In this document: positions 28,613-41,868 of the stretch, piece by piece
How the letters are laid out: each line of letters opens with the position of its first letter
Numbering within the stretch: position 1 is the first letter of the stretch
DNA from: Pseudomonas sp. J452
GTDB lineage: Bacteria; Pseudomonadota; Gammaproteobacteria; Pseudomonadales; Pseudomonadaceae
NCBI RefSeq assembly: GCF_024666525.1
Contig: NZ_CP088294.1
Span: forward strand, 3,410,001 to 3,474,000
Direction of reading: 5' to 3'
DNA length: 64,000 nucleotides
Translations under genes and position numbers: made by a program
The notes under the pieces: generated by a model
Seen by the model: only the letters and a program-made list of their open reading frames with translations
Database searches by the model: none
What the model was told of the DNA's origin: nothing

Positions 28613-28656
28613 GGCTGTGTACTCCGTGACAGGAACAGGTTGGGGTGAATGATCAT
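28609..28656 (-). other. 15-codon open frame in the place of ccoQ2
   Basis: Between ccoO2 and ccoP2 a frame [15 protein letters not shown] starts four bases after the ccoO2 stop and ends in a TGA that overlaps the ccoP2 ATG (ATGA). It has no membrane helix and no resemblance to CcoQ. It may be nothing, or a leader that couples translation. Confidence 0.25.
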
Positions 28657-28659
28657 GAC

Positions 28660-29273
28660 TTACCTCTTGTTCTTCAGGCTGGTACCGAGGACCTGCAGGT
28701 AGGCGACCAGCGCCTCCATCTCGGTCTTGCCCTGCACGGCCTCGGCCGCGCCGGCAATCTCGGCATCGCTGTAGGGCACGCCGAGGGTGCGCATGGCTGC
28801 GAGCTTGGCGGCGCTGCCCTTGCCGTCCAGCTTGTTCTCTACCAGCCAGGGGTAGGCCGGCATCTTCGACTCCGGCACCACGTTGCGCGGGTTGTACAGG
28901 TGCGCGCGGTGCCAATCATCGGAGTAGCGGCCGCCGACGCGGGCCAAGTCCGGGCCGGTACGCTTGGAGCCCCAGAGGAACGGGTGATCCCAGACGCTTT
29001 CACCGGCGACCGAGTAGTGGCCGTAGCGCTCGGTTTCGGCACGGAACGGGCGGATCATCTGCGAGTGGCAGCCGACGCAGCCTTCCTTGATGTAGATGTC
29101 GCGGCCTTCCAGTTGCAGTGCGGTGTAGGGCTTCATGCCCTGCACCGGCTCGTTGACTACGTCCTGGAAGAACAGCGGGACGATCTGGGTCAGGCCGCCG
29201 ATGCTGACTGCCAGCACCATGGCCAGGGCCAGCAGGCCGACGTTTTTCTCGAGTATTTCGTGTTTGCTGCTCA

Positions 29274-29274
<1 letters not shown>
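28660..29274 (-). CDS. ccoO2: cbb3 oxidase subunit II CcoO (cbb3-2)
   Basis: 204-residue mono-heme subunit, with anchor [19 protein letters not shown] and heme site [12 protein letters not shown]. Its ATG overlaps the ccoN2 stop as in the first operon. It differs from CcoO1 mostly in the N-terminal helix and around residues 45-60. Confidence 0.96.
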
Positions 29275-30710
<1,436 letters not shown>

Positions 30711-30777
30711 GTGTTGGGCTTCCATCCACGGTTTATTAAAAGCAGGCTAAGCATGGGTAATGGCACGGTGACAGTTA

Positions 30778-30791
30778 TTGACGGGGATCAA
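30778..30791. promoter_or_regulatory. Anr box between ccoN2 and the hydrolase gene
   Basis: TTGACGGGGATCAA matches TTGAT-N4-ATCAA at 9 of 10 positions. It lies 68 bases before ccoN2 and 40 before the divergent hydrolase, and so could serve either promoter. The position before ccoN2 is typical for a class II Anr promoter. Confidence 0.75.
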
Positions 30792-30830
30792 TGCCGAGAG
30801 AGGGGATGGTTGTGGAATGGGGCTGACGGA

Positions 30831-31475
30831 ATGTCGCAGGCAGCGCTGATGCCGCAGACGGGGCTGATGTCGCAGGCAGGCCAGATACCGCAGGCCACGC
30901 TGATCCTTGCCCATGGCGCTGGCGCACCGATGGACAGCGCTTTCATGCAAAGCATGGCCGAGCTGTTGGCGGCACGGGGTGTCAGCGTGTTGCGTTTCGA
31001 GTTTCCTTATATGGCCGCGCGACGCGCCGATGGCGGCAAGCGGCCGCCCAACCCGCAGGCGCAGTTGCTGGAGTGCTGGCGCCAGGTCTACCGCGAGGTG
31101 CGTGCGCAGGTAGGTGGGCCGCTGGCGATCGGCGGCAAGTCCATGGGGGGGCGCATGGCCAGCCTGCTGGCCGATGAGCTACAGGCCGATGCGCTGGTCT
31201 GCCTCGGTTATCCCTTCCATGCCGTGGGCAAGCAGGACAAGCCGCGGGTGGCGCATCTGGCCGAACTGCGCACGCCAACCCTGATCGTGCAGGGCGAGCG
31301 CGATGCCATGGGCAATCGCCAGACGGTGGCAGGCTATGGGTTGGCGCCGACTATCCAGCTGCACTGGCTGGCTGCGGGCGATCATGATCTGAAGCCGTTG
31401 AAGGCCAGTGGCTTTAGCCATGAAGAGCATCTGCAGGCTGCCGCCGATGCAGTGGTCGGGTTCCTGCGCGGTTAA
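30831..31475 (+). CDS. Alpha/beta-hydrolase family protein
   Basis: A 214-residue serine hydrolase of the short dienelactone-hydrolase-like type. The nucleophile elbow is GGKSMGGRMAS (about residue 105), with LILAHGAGAPMDSAFM as the oxyanion strand, LIVQGERDAMG for the acid and GDHDLKPLK for the catalytic His. The first 24 residues are a low-complexity repeat (SQAALMPQTGLMSQAGQIPQ), so the true start could be at one of three in-frame Met codons. It is divergent from ccoN2 and occupies the place of PA1558. Substrate is unknown. Confidence 0.88.
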   Translation: MSQAALMPQTGLMSQAGQIPQATLILAHGAGAPMDSAFMQSMAELLAARGVSVLRFEFPYMAARRADGGKRPPNPQAQLLECWRQVYREVRAQVGGPLAIGGKSMGGRMASLLADELQADALVCLGYPFHAVGKQDKPRVAHLAELRTPTLIVQGERDAMGNRQTVAGYGLAPTIQLHWLAAGDHDLKPLKASGFSHEEHLQAAADAVVGFLRG

Positions 31476-31488
31476 AACCAGCGCGCAA

Positions 31489-31518
31489 TAAAAAGGCCGG
31501 TAGATGCCGGCCTTTTTA
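31489..31518. terminator. Bidirectional intrinsic terminator
   Basis: AAAAAGGCCGG / CCGGCCTTTTT around a 6-base loop, with A-run and T-run on both sides. It serves the hydrolase gene on the plus strand and aer on the minus strand, whose stops lie just outside it. Confidence 0.9.
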
Positions 31519-31530
31519 ATGGAGCCTGAA

Positions 31531-33096
31531 TCAGCGGTTGAAGCGTTCGACCAGCGAGTACTGATCCTGCGCGGTGGCTGTCAGCTCCTGGCTGAGATGG
31601 GCGGTACTCAAGGCCTCACCGGCAGTCTGGTCGGCCAGCTGGGCGATGGTGGTGATGTTCTGGTTGACCTCGTCGGCCACCGCGCTCTGTTCCTCGGCGG
31701 CTGCGGCGATCTGATTGGCCATGTCGGCGATATTGGCTACTGCCTCGCTGATCCCAGCCAGGGCCTGGTCGGCTTGCAGCACACGCTCGACGCCTTCGTC
31801 GGCCTGCTTGCGACCGACTTCCATGGTCATCACCGCTTCCTCCGCGGTGCGCTGCAGCTTGGCGATCAGGCCGTGGATCTGCCCGGTGGACTCGGCGGTG
31901 CGCTGTGCCAGCGAGCGCACCTCGTCGGCCACCACGGCAAAGCCGCGGCCCATCTCGCCGGCACGCGCCGCCTCGATGGCGGCGTTGAGGGCCAGGAGGT
32001 TGGTCTGGTCGGCAATGCCCTTGATCACATCGACCACGCCACCGATTTCGTTGCTGTCCTGGGCCAGGCGCGACACGGTTTCGCCGGTTTCACCGACCGA
32101 TACGGAAAGGCGCTGGATGGCCGCGCGGGTTTCTGCCGTCACATTGCGGCCTTCACCCGTCAGGCGATTGGCTTCCTGGGTGGCAATGGCGGTGCGCGCC
32201 ACGTTGCTGGCCACTTCCAGGGTGGTGGCGGCCATCTCGTTGATGGCGGTGGCAACCTGTTCGGTCTCCACGCGCTGGCGCTCCAGGCCGGCGGAGCTGT
32301 TGTGCGCCAGTTGATCGGCCTGGCGGGCTTGCTTGGTCAGGCGCTCGGCGGTGTCCTGCAAGCGGGTCAGGCAGGTCTTCAGGCGCGCGTCCTGGCTGAG
32401 CATGGCCATTTCCAGGCGCGCCTCGGCGCCACGGCTGTCGGTGTACATCTGCGCGATCAGCGGGTCGGAGGTGGTCTGTTCGGCCAGGTGCAGCAGGCGT
32501 TTAACCCCGCGGTTCTGCCAGGCCAGGCCAGCCAGGCCCAACGGCACGGAGAGCAGGGCGGCGAGCAGGAAGCCCCAGGTCGAGCCCATCCAGTGGCCGA
32601 CCAGGAAACCGATCTGGCTGACCAGGATGAACGGCAGCCAGGCCTGCAGCATCGGCAACCAGGCATCGCTGCTGGGGATGGCCGACTTGCCGGCGTTTAT
32701 CCGCGCATAGAGTGCTTCAGCGCGTTTGACCTGTTCGCTGGTGGGTTTTACCCGTACCGACTCGTAACCAACCACCTGGTTGTTTTCCAGCATCGGCGTG
32801 ACATAGGCGTTGACCCAGTAGTGGTCGCCATTCTTGCTGCGGTTCTTGACGATGCCCATCCACGGGCGGCCCTTCTTCAGGGTCGTCCACATATGGTCGA
32901 ACACGGCCGGCGGGACGTCCGGATGACGCACCAGATTGTGCGGCGCACGCATCAGTTCTTCGCGAGAAAAACCGCTGATCTCGATAAAGGCTTCGTTGCA
33001 GTAGGTGATCTGGCCCTTGGTGTCCGTGGTGGAGATCAGGCGCTGCTGGGCGGGGAAGGTGCGTTCACGCTGGGTGACGGGCTGATTATTGCGCAT
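31531..33096 (-). CDS. aer: Aerotaxis receptor Aer
   Basis: A 521-residue receptor. The N-terminal PAS domain ([43 protein letters not shown]) binds FAD and senses redox state. A central hydrophobic pair (about residues 150-195) anchors it without a periplasmic domain. The C-terminal signalling domain carries [42 protein letters not shown]. It follows the hydrolase and cbb3 genes as in P. aeruginosa, where aerotaxis depends on this type of protein. Confidence 0.94.
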   Translation of the reverse strand: MRNNQPVTQRERTFPAQQRLISTTDTKGQITYCNEAFIEISGFSREELMRAPHNLVRHPDVPPAVFDHMWTTLKKGRPWMGIVKNRSKNGDHYWVNAYVTPMLENNQVVGYESVRVKPTSEQVKRAEALYARINAGKSAIPSSDAWLPMLQAWLPFILVSQIGFLVGHWMGSTWGFLLAALLSVPLGLAGLAWQNRGVKRLLHLAEQTTSDPLIAQMYTDSRGAEARLEMAMLSQDARLKTCLTRLQDTAERLTKQARQADQLAHNSSAGLERQRVETEQVATAINEMAATTLEVASNVARTAIATQEANRLTGEGRNVTAETRAAIQRLSVSVGETGETVSRLAQDSNEIGGVVDVIKGIADQTNLLALNAAIEAARAGEMGRGFAVVADEVRSLAQRTAESTGQIHGLIAKLQRTAEEAVMTMEVGRKQADEGVERVLQADQALAGISEAVANIADMANQIAAAAEEQSAVADEVNQNITTIAQLADQTAGEALSTAHLSQELTATAQDQYSLVERFNR

Positions 33097-33778
33097 GCGT
33101 GTCGATTCTTGTGCGGGTGGCTGTCCAGGATGGATCGGCCGTAGCTGCTGGAAGTTTAGCGGCTGATCCTGAAGAGGCTGCAGTGTAACGGCAGAAGGCG
33201 GTCAATAATATTTTGACGTCAATAATATTTTTTGAACTTGCCGTTCACTCCATGGGCGGCGGATGCAGGGCTGTCGAAATAAGGCAGTAAGGTTTAATCA
33301 TTTGTTCATCTCGATCTGGCATCTCTGTTCAGGGTAAGAACTAGCTGGCTTAGTTTGGAGTCAATAAACTGATTGTTAGTGTGATTCGCTACTAAAACAG
33401 TGTTTTTATTTCATTATTAGCTATCAGTTTATTAGGTGATGTTTTCTAAAAACACTGTCGTGCGCTGCATTCTAGAGCGGTTGCCTTGTTTTGGTGCCGT
33501 AATATTGGCTTTCTTTGGCTGTGCTGCGGTTGTCGCCGTTAACTAGATGGCTGTTTTGTAAGGAAAGTTTGAAAGTGTTCGGTCTTGAGTCTGACTGGAT
33601 ATAACTGGCACTCGTTTTGCTCTCGACACGTTGAATGCCGGAATAGCATTTCAAATAAGCATCAGTGGAATGTGCAATTTGAAGTGTGGGACGAGGAGTC
33701 TGTAGTACCTGTCGGTCTCGCGAGGGTGCAGCTACCTGGGGGTTGCTGCACGGGTTAACGCAAGGAGGAGATCGTTCA
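33097..33778. other. AT-rich 682-bp intergenic region upstream of algD
   Basis: No gene is visible. From about 33180 to 33680 the sequence is much richer in A+T than the surroundings. It contains a 14-bp direct repeat, GTCAATAATATTTT at 33201 and 33218, with the palindrome TTGACGTCAA between them (33213-33222). Only the last 40 bases, ending in AAGGAGGAG, return to normal composition. It probably holds the algD promoter and marks the edge of acquired DNA. Confidence 0.6.
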
Positions 33779-35089
33779 ATGCGCATCAGCATCTTTGGCT
33801 TGGGGTACGTCGGCGCGGTATGTGCCGGTTGTCTGTCGGCGCGTGGCCACCAGATTGTCGGGGTGGATATCTCGGCGTTGAAAATCGACCTGATCAACAG
33901 CGGCAAGTCACCCATAGTCGAGCCGGGCCTGGAAGCTCTGCTGCAAAAAGGGGTCGGCAGTGGCAACTTGCGCGGCACCCTCAATGTGCGCGAGGCGGTG
34001 ATGGCGACGGATATTTCCTTCCTGGCTCCGCCGACACCGAGCAAACGCAATGGCGACCTCGATGTGTCCTATATCGAGGAAGTCTGCCAGCAGATTGGCA
34101 AGGTGCTGCCGGAGAAGGCTACGCGGCATACCGTGGTGGTGCGCAGTACCGTGCTGCCGGGGACATTGCGTGGGGTGGTCATTCCGACCCTGGAAAAGTA
34201 CTCGGGACTAAAGGCCGGCAAGGACTTCGGCGTTGCGGTCAACCCGGAGTTCCTCCGTGAAAGCACGGCGATCAAGGACTACGACTTCCCGGCCATGACC
34301 GTGATCGGCGAACTGGACAGTACTTCCGGCGACCTGCTCGAAGCCATCTACAGCGAGCTGGACGCGCCGATCATCCGCAAGAGCATCGAAGTCGCGGAGA
34401 TGATCAAGTACACCTGCAATGTCTGGCACGCGGCAAAGGTCACCTTCGCCAACGAGATCGGCAATATCGCCATGGCGGTCGGGGTCGATGGGCGCGAGGT
34501 GATGGACGTGATCTGCCAGGACCACAAACTCAACCTGTCCAAGTACTACATGAAGCCCGGCTTCGCCTTCGGTGGCTCCTGCCTGCCCAAGGATGTGCGC
34601 GCACTGGCCTACCGCGCCAACCAGCTGGATGTCGACTCGCCGTTGCTCAATTCATTGATGCGAAGCAACAGTGGCCAGGTGCAGAAAGCCTTCAACATCA
34701 TCGCCGGCTTCGACAAGCGCAAGGTGGCGCTACTGGGGCTGAGCTTCAAGGCCGGTACCGACGACCTGCGCGAAAGCCCGCTGGTGGAGCTGGCGGAGAT
34801 GCTGATCGGCAAGGGCTTCGACCTGCAGATCTATGACCGCAACGTCGAATATGCCCGGGTGCATGGGGCCAACCGCGAGTACATCGAGTCGAAGATTCCC
34901 CACGTATCGTCCTTGCTGCGCACCAACCTGGAACAGGTGGTGGCCGATGCCGATGTGATCGTGCTGGGTAATGGCGATGAACTGTTCGCCGCTGTGGTCG
35001 AGAAGCTCGCGCCGGGGAAGAGAATGCTCGATCTGGTCGGCTTCATGCGCCATACCAGTACCGAGCAACTGGTCGGTATCGGCTGGTAA
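33779..35089 (+). CDS. algD: GDP-mannose 6-dehydrogenase AlgD
   Basis: Oxidises GDP-mannose to GDP-mannuronate, the committed alginate precursor. At 436 residues it matches the family, with Rossmann start MRISIFGLGYVGAVCAGCLSARGH, catalytic Cys268 in FAFGGSCLPKD, EMIKYTCNVWHAAKVTFANEI and the closing VHGANREYIESKIPHVSSLL. One oddity is at residues 81-88, FLAPPTPS, where homologs usually read a CVGTPS-type turn that lines the NAD site. Strong AAGGAGGAG upstream supports the start. algA follows after 308 bases, but alg8-alg44-algKEGXLIJF are absent. Confidence 0.93.
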   Translation: MRISIFGLGYVGAVCAGCLSARGHQIVGVDISALKIDLINSGKSPIVEPGLEALLQKGVGSGNLRGTLNVREAVMATDISFLAPPTPSKRNGDLDVSYIEEVCQQIGKVLPEKATRHTVVVRSTVLPGTLRGVVIPTLEKYSGLKAGKDFGVAVNPEFLRESTAIKDYDFPAMTVIGELDSTSGDLLEAIYSELDAPIIRKSIEVAEMIKYTCNVWHAAKVTFANEIGNIAMAVGVDGREVMDVICQDHKLNLSKYYMKPGFAFGGSCLPKDVRALAYRANQLDVDSPLLNSLMRSNSGQVQKAFNIIAGFDKRKVALLGLSFKAGTDDLRESPLVELAEMLIGKGFDLQIYDRNVEYARVHGANREYIESKIPHVSSLLRTNLEQVVADADVIVLGNGDELFAAVVEKLAPGKRMLDLVGFMRHTSTEQLVGIGW

Positions 35090-35397
35090 GGCGTTATCCA
35101 TTCAGCTCGCGCTTGCTGGCGGCTGGCACAACTTCCAAGAAAAACGGCTGCTCGGCCCGCCATGGAGGACGCGCAGGGAAGCCGCTGCTCGGTTGACCGA
35201 GGCTCACACCGCTCGTCTTGGTATCCAGGGCGACCGCTGTGTGACTGCACTCTGCCGACTGCCGGGCGACTTTATCGCTTCGCATCATGCGGACAACTGC
35301 CTTGAGGTAAGCCCTGAAGCATTTCCCAGGCCCGGTACATCCGTTCCGGCTGCGCGGGACAGGTCCTATTTGAACGGATATTGAATGGAGACACCCC
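35090..35397. other. Gap between algD and algA
   Basis: 308 bases without a convincing gene. I see no trace of alg8 or algF in any frame, and no terminator hairpin with a T-run, so both genes could be cotranscribed or algA could have its own promoter here. Confidence 0.5.
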
Positions 35398-36837
35398 ATG
35401 ATCCCGGTCATCCTTTCCGGCGGTAGCGGTTCGCGGCTCTGGCCCCTGTCGCGCAAGCTGTATCCCAAGCAGTTCCTTGCCCTTGCCGGCGAGCACTCGC
35501 TGTTCCAACAGACCGTGCAGCGCCTGGCTTTCGACGGCATGCAGAAGCCCATCGTGGTGTGCAACCTGGACCACCGCTTCATCGTTAACGAACAGCTGGC
35601 CAAGATCGGCAGCCATGCCCAGTCGATGCTGCTCGAACCCTTCGGCCGCAACACGGCGCCGGCAGTGGCGATGACCGCTCTGCAGCTGTTGGCCGAGGGG
35701 CGCGACGAGCTGATGCTGATCCTGCCGGCCGACCATGTGATCAGTGACGAGCTGAACCTGCGCAAGGCCCTGGAGCTGGCCAGCGCGGCAGCGGAAGAAG
35801 GGGAAATGGTGCTGTTCGGCGTGCCGGCGGACAAACCGGAGACCGGCTTTGGCTACATCAAGGCTGGCCGCAGCGAGGAGGGCGATGGCCTGGTCCCCGG
35901 TGCCTACCGGGTGACCCAATTCGTCGAGAAGCCGGATGCGTCACGCGCCAGCGAATTCGTGCGCAGCGGCGGTTACTACTGGAACAGCGGCATGTTCCTG
36001 TTCCGCGCCAGTCGCTTCCTGGATGAACTGCGCAACCATGAGCCGGATATCTACGACACCTGCGTGCTGACCCTGGAACGCAGCAAGGCTGCGCTTGGCG
36101 TGCTGACCATCGATGCCGGCACCTTCGAATGCTGCCCGGACAACTCCATCGACTACGCGGTGATGGAGAAAACCGCACGCGCCTGCGTGGTGCCGCTGGC
36201 GGCGGGCTGGAGTGATGTCGGCTCCTGGTCGTCGTTGTGGGATGTGCACGAGAAGGACAGCGACGGCAATGTGCTCAGGGGCGATGTGGTGACCCACAGC
36301 AGCCAGAACAGTTTCGTGCACGGCACGTCCAAGCTGGTGACCCTGATCGGCATGAGTGACGTGGTGGTGGTCGAGACCAAGGATGCGGTGATGGTCGCGC
36401 ACAAGGATGCGGTGCAGGACGTCAAGAAGATGGTCAACCTGCTCGACGCCCAGGGCCGCAAGGAAACCCAGAGTCACTGCGCCGTCTACCGCCCCTGGGG
36501 CAGCTATGACTCGGTGGACAACGGCTCGCGCCACCAAGTCAAGCACATCACGGTCAAACCCGGGGCGCAGTTGTCGCTGCAGATGCACCACCACCGCGCC
36601 GAGCACTGGATCGTGGTGTCCGGCACGGCGCAGGTGACCTGCGACGACAAGGTGTTCCTGCTCACCGAGAACCAGTCGACCTACATCCCCATCGCCTCGG
36701 TGCACCGCCTGAGCAACCCCGGCAAGATCCCCCTGGAGATCATCGAGGTGCAGTCCGGCAGCTACCTTGGCGAGGACGACATCGAGCGCCTGGAAGACGT
36801 CTACGGGCGCACACCGAAGATCACGGTGACCAGCTGA
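35398..36837 (+). CDS. algA: Mannose-1-phosphate guanylyltransferase / mannose-6-phosphate isomerase AlgA
   Basis: A 479-residue bifunctional enzyme supplying GDP-mannose to AlgD. The N-terminal nucleotidyltransferase domain has MIPVILSGGSGSRLWPLSRK and the FVEKPD motif; the C-terminal cupin isomerase domain has RPWGSYDSVD, QMHHHRAEHWIVVSGTA and QSTYIPIASVHRLSNPG with metal-binding His and Glu residues. It is closest to the AlgA/PslB/WbpW group and strongly like P. aeruginosa AlgA. It pairs functionally with algD next to it. Confidence 0.93.
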   Translation: MIPVILSGGSGSRLWPLSRKLYPKQFLALAGEHSLFQQTVQRLAFDGMQKPIVVCNLDHRFIVNEQLAKIGSHAQSMLLEPFGRNTAPAVAMTALQLLAEGRDELMLILPADHVISDELNLRKALELASAAAEEGEMVLFGVPADKPETGFGYIKAGRSEEGDGLVPGAYRVTQFVEKPDASRASEFVRSGGYYWNSGMFLFRASRFLDELRNHEPDIYDTCVLTLERSKAALGVLTIDAGTFECCPDNSIDYAVMEKTARACVVPLAAGWSDVGSWSSLWDVHEKDSDGNVLRGDVVTHSSQNSFVHGTSKLVTLIGMSDVVVVETKDAVMVAHKDAVQDVKKMVNLLDAQGRKETQSHCAVYRPWGSYDSVDNGSRHQVKHITVKPGAQLSLQMHHHRAEHWIVVSGTAQVTCDDKVFLLTENQSTYIPIASVHRLSNPGKIPLEIIEVQSGSYLGEDDIERLEDVYGRTPKITVTS

Positions 36838-36888
36838 AACAGCCTCACCCGCAACCAACATGCGGCCGTCGGTGGCGGCAGCGGCTTC

Positions 36889-37086
36889 AGAGTCTGTTTA
36901 CGATCTTTTGAACTAGAGCCAGGCAAGGCGCAACGACCAACGGGAGTAACAGCCGCAGGCTGGCCCGAAGGGGAAGCGCCAGCGAATCAATTGGGCGAGG
37001 GCGCGGAGTTTACGAGCTGTAAATGAGCAGCCCGAGCCCGATTTCAACGCAGCATGGCCGACGATCAAGAGATCGTAGACAGGTTC

Positions 37087-37087
<1 letters not shown>
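36889..37087. repeat. Intergenic repeat, copy B (about 199 bp)
   Basis: The ends AGAGTCTGTTTACGATC and GATCGTAGACAGGTTCT are inverted. In the orientation of copy C it shares CGTCGGCCATGCTGCGTTG, AAATCGGGCTC, TGCTCATTTAC-N5-GTAAACT and CGCCTTGCCTGGCTCTAG, and carries about 55 extra bases. Its right end touches the stop codon of acnA (37087). Confidence 0.75.
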
Positions 37088-39771
<2,684 letters not shown>

Positions 39772-39916
39772 CTGCATATCTCCTGCGTGGTCAGCATCGG
39801 TTGCGGCCAAGCAGTGAAACTAGACCGCCCAGTCAGCTCCTGCCAGTTTCGCCTGGCCGCCGCACGCGCTGTGGCGGGCGGACTCGGCTATCATGCGCGG
39901 CCTGAGGAGAACCACC

Positions 39917-40966
39917 ATGAATACCCTGCTATTGCACTGCCGCCCGGGCTTCGAAGGTGAAGTCTGTTCCGAGATCAGCGACCACGCCGCGCGCCTGAAC
40001 GTGTCCGGCTATGCCAAGGGCAAGGCGAGCAGCGCCCACGCCGAGTTCGTCTGCAGCGAGGCCGATGGTACTGAGAGGCTGATGCAGGGCCTGCGGTTCA
40101 ATAAATTGATCTTCCCGCGCCAATGGGCTCGTGGCAGTTACGTGGAGTTGCCGGAAACTGACCGCATCAGCGTATTGCTGAGCAGCCTGACCGCTTACCC
40201 GGTGTGCGGCAGCCTGTGGCTGGAAGTGTTCGATACCAATGACGGCAAGGAGCTGTCGAATTTCTGCAAGAAGTTCGAGGCGCCGCTGCGCAAGGCGCTG
40301 ACGGCGGCGGGCAAGCTGGTCGACGATCCGAACAAGCCGCGCCTGCTGCTGACCTTCAAGAGCGGCCGCGAGGTGTTCCTCGGCCTGGCCGAGGCCAACA
40401 ACCAGGCGCCGTGGCCGATGGGCATCCCGCGCCTGAAGTTCCCGCGCGAGGCGCCGAGTCGTTCGACCCTCAAGCTGGAGGAGGCCTGGCACTACTTCAT
40501 CCCGCGCGAGCAGTGGGACACGCGGCTGTCGGACGAGATGACCGGCGTCGACCTCGGCGCCGCGCCGGGCGGCTGGACCTATCAACTGGTCAAGCGCGGC
40601 ATGCTGGTCACCGCCATCGACAACGGGCCGATGGCCGAAAGCCTGATGGACACCGGCCTGGTGCAGCATCTGATGGTCGACGGCTTCACCTGGAAGCCCA
40701 AGCAGCCGGTGGACTGGATGGTTTGCGACATCGTCGAGAAACCGGCGCGCAACGCCGCGCTGCTGGAAACCTGGATCGGCGAGGGCCTGTGCCGTGAGGC
40801 AGTGGTCAACCTCAAGCTGCCGATGAAGCAGCGCTATGCCGAAGTCTGCCGCTTGCTGCAGCGCCTGGAAGATGCCTTCGCCGCGCGCAAGATCAAGGTC
40901 TCGATCGCCTGCAAACAGCTCTACCATGATCGTGAGGAAGTGACCTGTCACCTGCGTCGGCTCTGA
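39917..40966 (+). CDS. rlmM: 23S rRNA 2'-O-methyltransferase RlmM
   Basis: Methylates the 2'-OH of C2498 in 23S rRNA. The 349-residue protein has an N-terminal THUMP-like part (LLHCRPGFEGEVCSEI) and a C-terminal Rossmann methyltransferase with SAM motif GVDLGAAPGGWTYQLVKRG (about residue 215), VDWMVCDIVEKP and LKLPMKQRYAEV supplying the K-D-K-E type catalytic set. GAGGAG precedes the ATG. A REP-type repeat starts right after its TGA. Confidence 0.95.
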   Translation: MNTLLLHCRPGFEGEVCSEISDHAARLNVSGYAKGKASSAHAEFVCSEADGTERLMQGLRFNKLIFPRQWARGSYVELPETDRISVLLSSLTAYPVCGSLWLEVFDTNDGKELSNFCKKFEAPLRKALTAAGKLVDDPNKPRLLLTFKSGREVFLGLAEANNQAPWPMGIPRLKFPREAPSRSTLKLEEAWHYFIPREQWDTRLSDEMTGVDLGAAPGGWTYQLVKRGMLVTAIDNGPMAESLMDTGLVQHLMVDGFTWKPKQPVDWMVCDIVEKPARNAALLETWIGEGLCREAVVNLKLPMKQRYAEVCRLLQRLEDAFAARKIKVSIACKQLYHDREEVTCHLRRL

Positions 40967-41037
40967 TGTAGGAACGAGCTCTACTCGCGAAGCGGGGTTC
41001 TCCGGGGCTTGGTTCGCGAGCAGAGCTCGCTCCTACG
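40967..41037. repeat. Repeat doublet of the GTAGGAACGAGCTC type
   Basis: TGTAGGAACGAGCTCTACTCG and CGAGCAGAGCTCGCTCCTACG face each other around a short spacer. It begins at the base after the rlmM stop codon. This is a different sequence family from the GTAGGAGCCAGC REPs in this window. Confidence 0.7.
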
Positions 41038-41164
41038 GTGCCAGGCCAGGGGCAGGCTCGCGCGCAGGACGAATTCCTAGCCGTTGTCGTCATGCGCCGA
41101 TCTCCTGCGCTGGGCTCGAGCTGTCCTATGCGCCACAATAGCGGCCTGTTTCCGGAGTTTTACG

Positions 41165-41416
41165 ATGTCCCAACACTCTGCCGTCATTCCCGACGCCATC
41201 CTCGACGCCAGCGGGCTCAACTGCCCGGAGCCGGTGATGATGCTGCACAACAAGGTGCGCGACCTGGCGCCCGGTGGCCTGCTCAAGGTGATCGCCACCG
41301 ACCCCTCGACCCGCCGCGATATTCCCAAGTTCTGCATGTTCCTCGATCACCAGTTGGTTGAGCAGAGCGAAGAGGGCGGCGTCTATCTCTACTGGATTCG
41401 CAAGAAAGCCGAGTAA
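41165..41416 (+). CDS. tusA: Sulfur carrier protein TusA
   Basis: An 83-residue SirA/TusA protein that carries persulfide sulfur for tRNA 2-thiouridine and other cofactors. The active cysteine is in [20 protein letters not shown], followed by [24 protein letters not shown]. Its TAA overlaps the ATG of the next gene (TAATG), so both are translated from one message. Confidence 0.95.
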   Translation: MSQHSAVIPDAILDASGLNCPEPVMMLHNKVRDLAPGGLLKVIATDPSTRRDIPKFCMFLDHQLVEQSEEGGVYLYWIRKKAE

Positions 41417-41868
41417 TGCCGTACTACTTCGCCTATGGCTCCAACATGAACCCGGCGCGCATGCAGGCGCGCGGATTGCGGGTGGAGCAGGTGCTGTCCG
41501 GGCATTTGCCGGGCTTTGCCCTGTGCTTCAACAAGCGCGCCCATGACCATCCCGGCCGCGCCTACGCCAATATCCGCCACCAGCTCGGCGGCGTGGTCGA
41601 AGGCGTGCTGTATCGCCTGGCCGATCAGCACGAGATCTTCAAGCTGGATCACTTCGAAGGCACGCCGATTTACTACAGCCGCGAGCGCCTGGCGGTGCAG
41701 ACCGAGAAGGGGCCGATCACTGCCTGGATCTATATCGCCAACCCGTTCTGGCGCAGCGAGGGCCTGGCCCCCAGCCGCGCCTATCTTGAGCACCTGTTGG
41801 CCGGACGCGAGTACCTGTCGGCCGACTACTGGGCGGCCCTGGCTGCCACCGTCGCACTCGACGACTGA
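41416..41868 (+). CDS. Gamma-glutamylcyclotransferase-like protein
   Basis: A 150-residue protein of the GGCT/AIG2 fold. YFAYGSNMNPARMQAR is the substrate-binding YGSN motif and VEGVLYRLADQHEIFKLDHFEG contains the conserved acidic residue region. It may act on gamma-glutamyl amines, but the family has several activities. It overlaps the tail of the convergent MATE gene by 43 bases. Confidence 0.87.
   Translation: MPYYFAYGSNMNPARMQARGLRVEQVLSGHLPGFALCFNKRAHDHPGRAYANIRHQLGGVVEGVLYRLADQHEIFKLDHFEGTPIYYSRERLAVQTEKGPITAWIYIANPFWRSEGLAPSRAYLEHLLAGREYLSADYWAALAATVALDD

Noticed and set aside
33234..33260. AlgU (sigma-22) promoter for algD starting at GAACTT 33234
   Set aside because: GAACTT is present but no TCTGA-like -10 follows at 16-17 bases, so it does not qualify.
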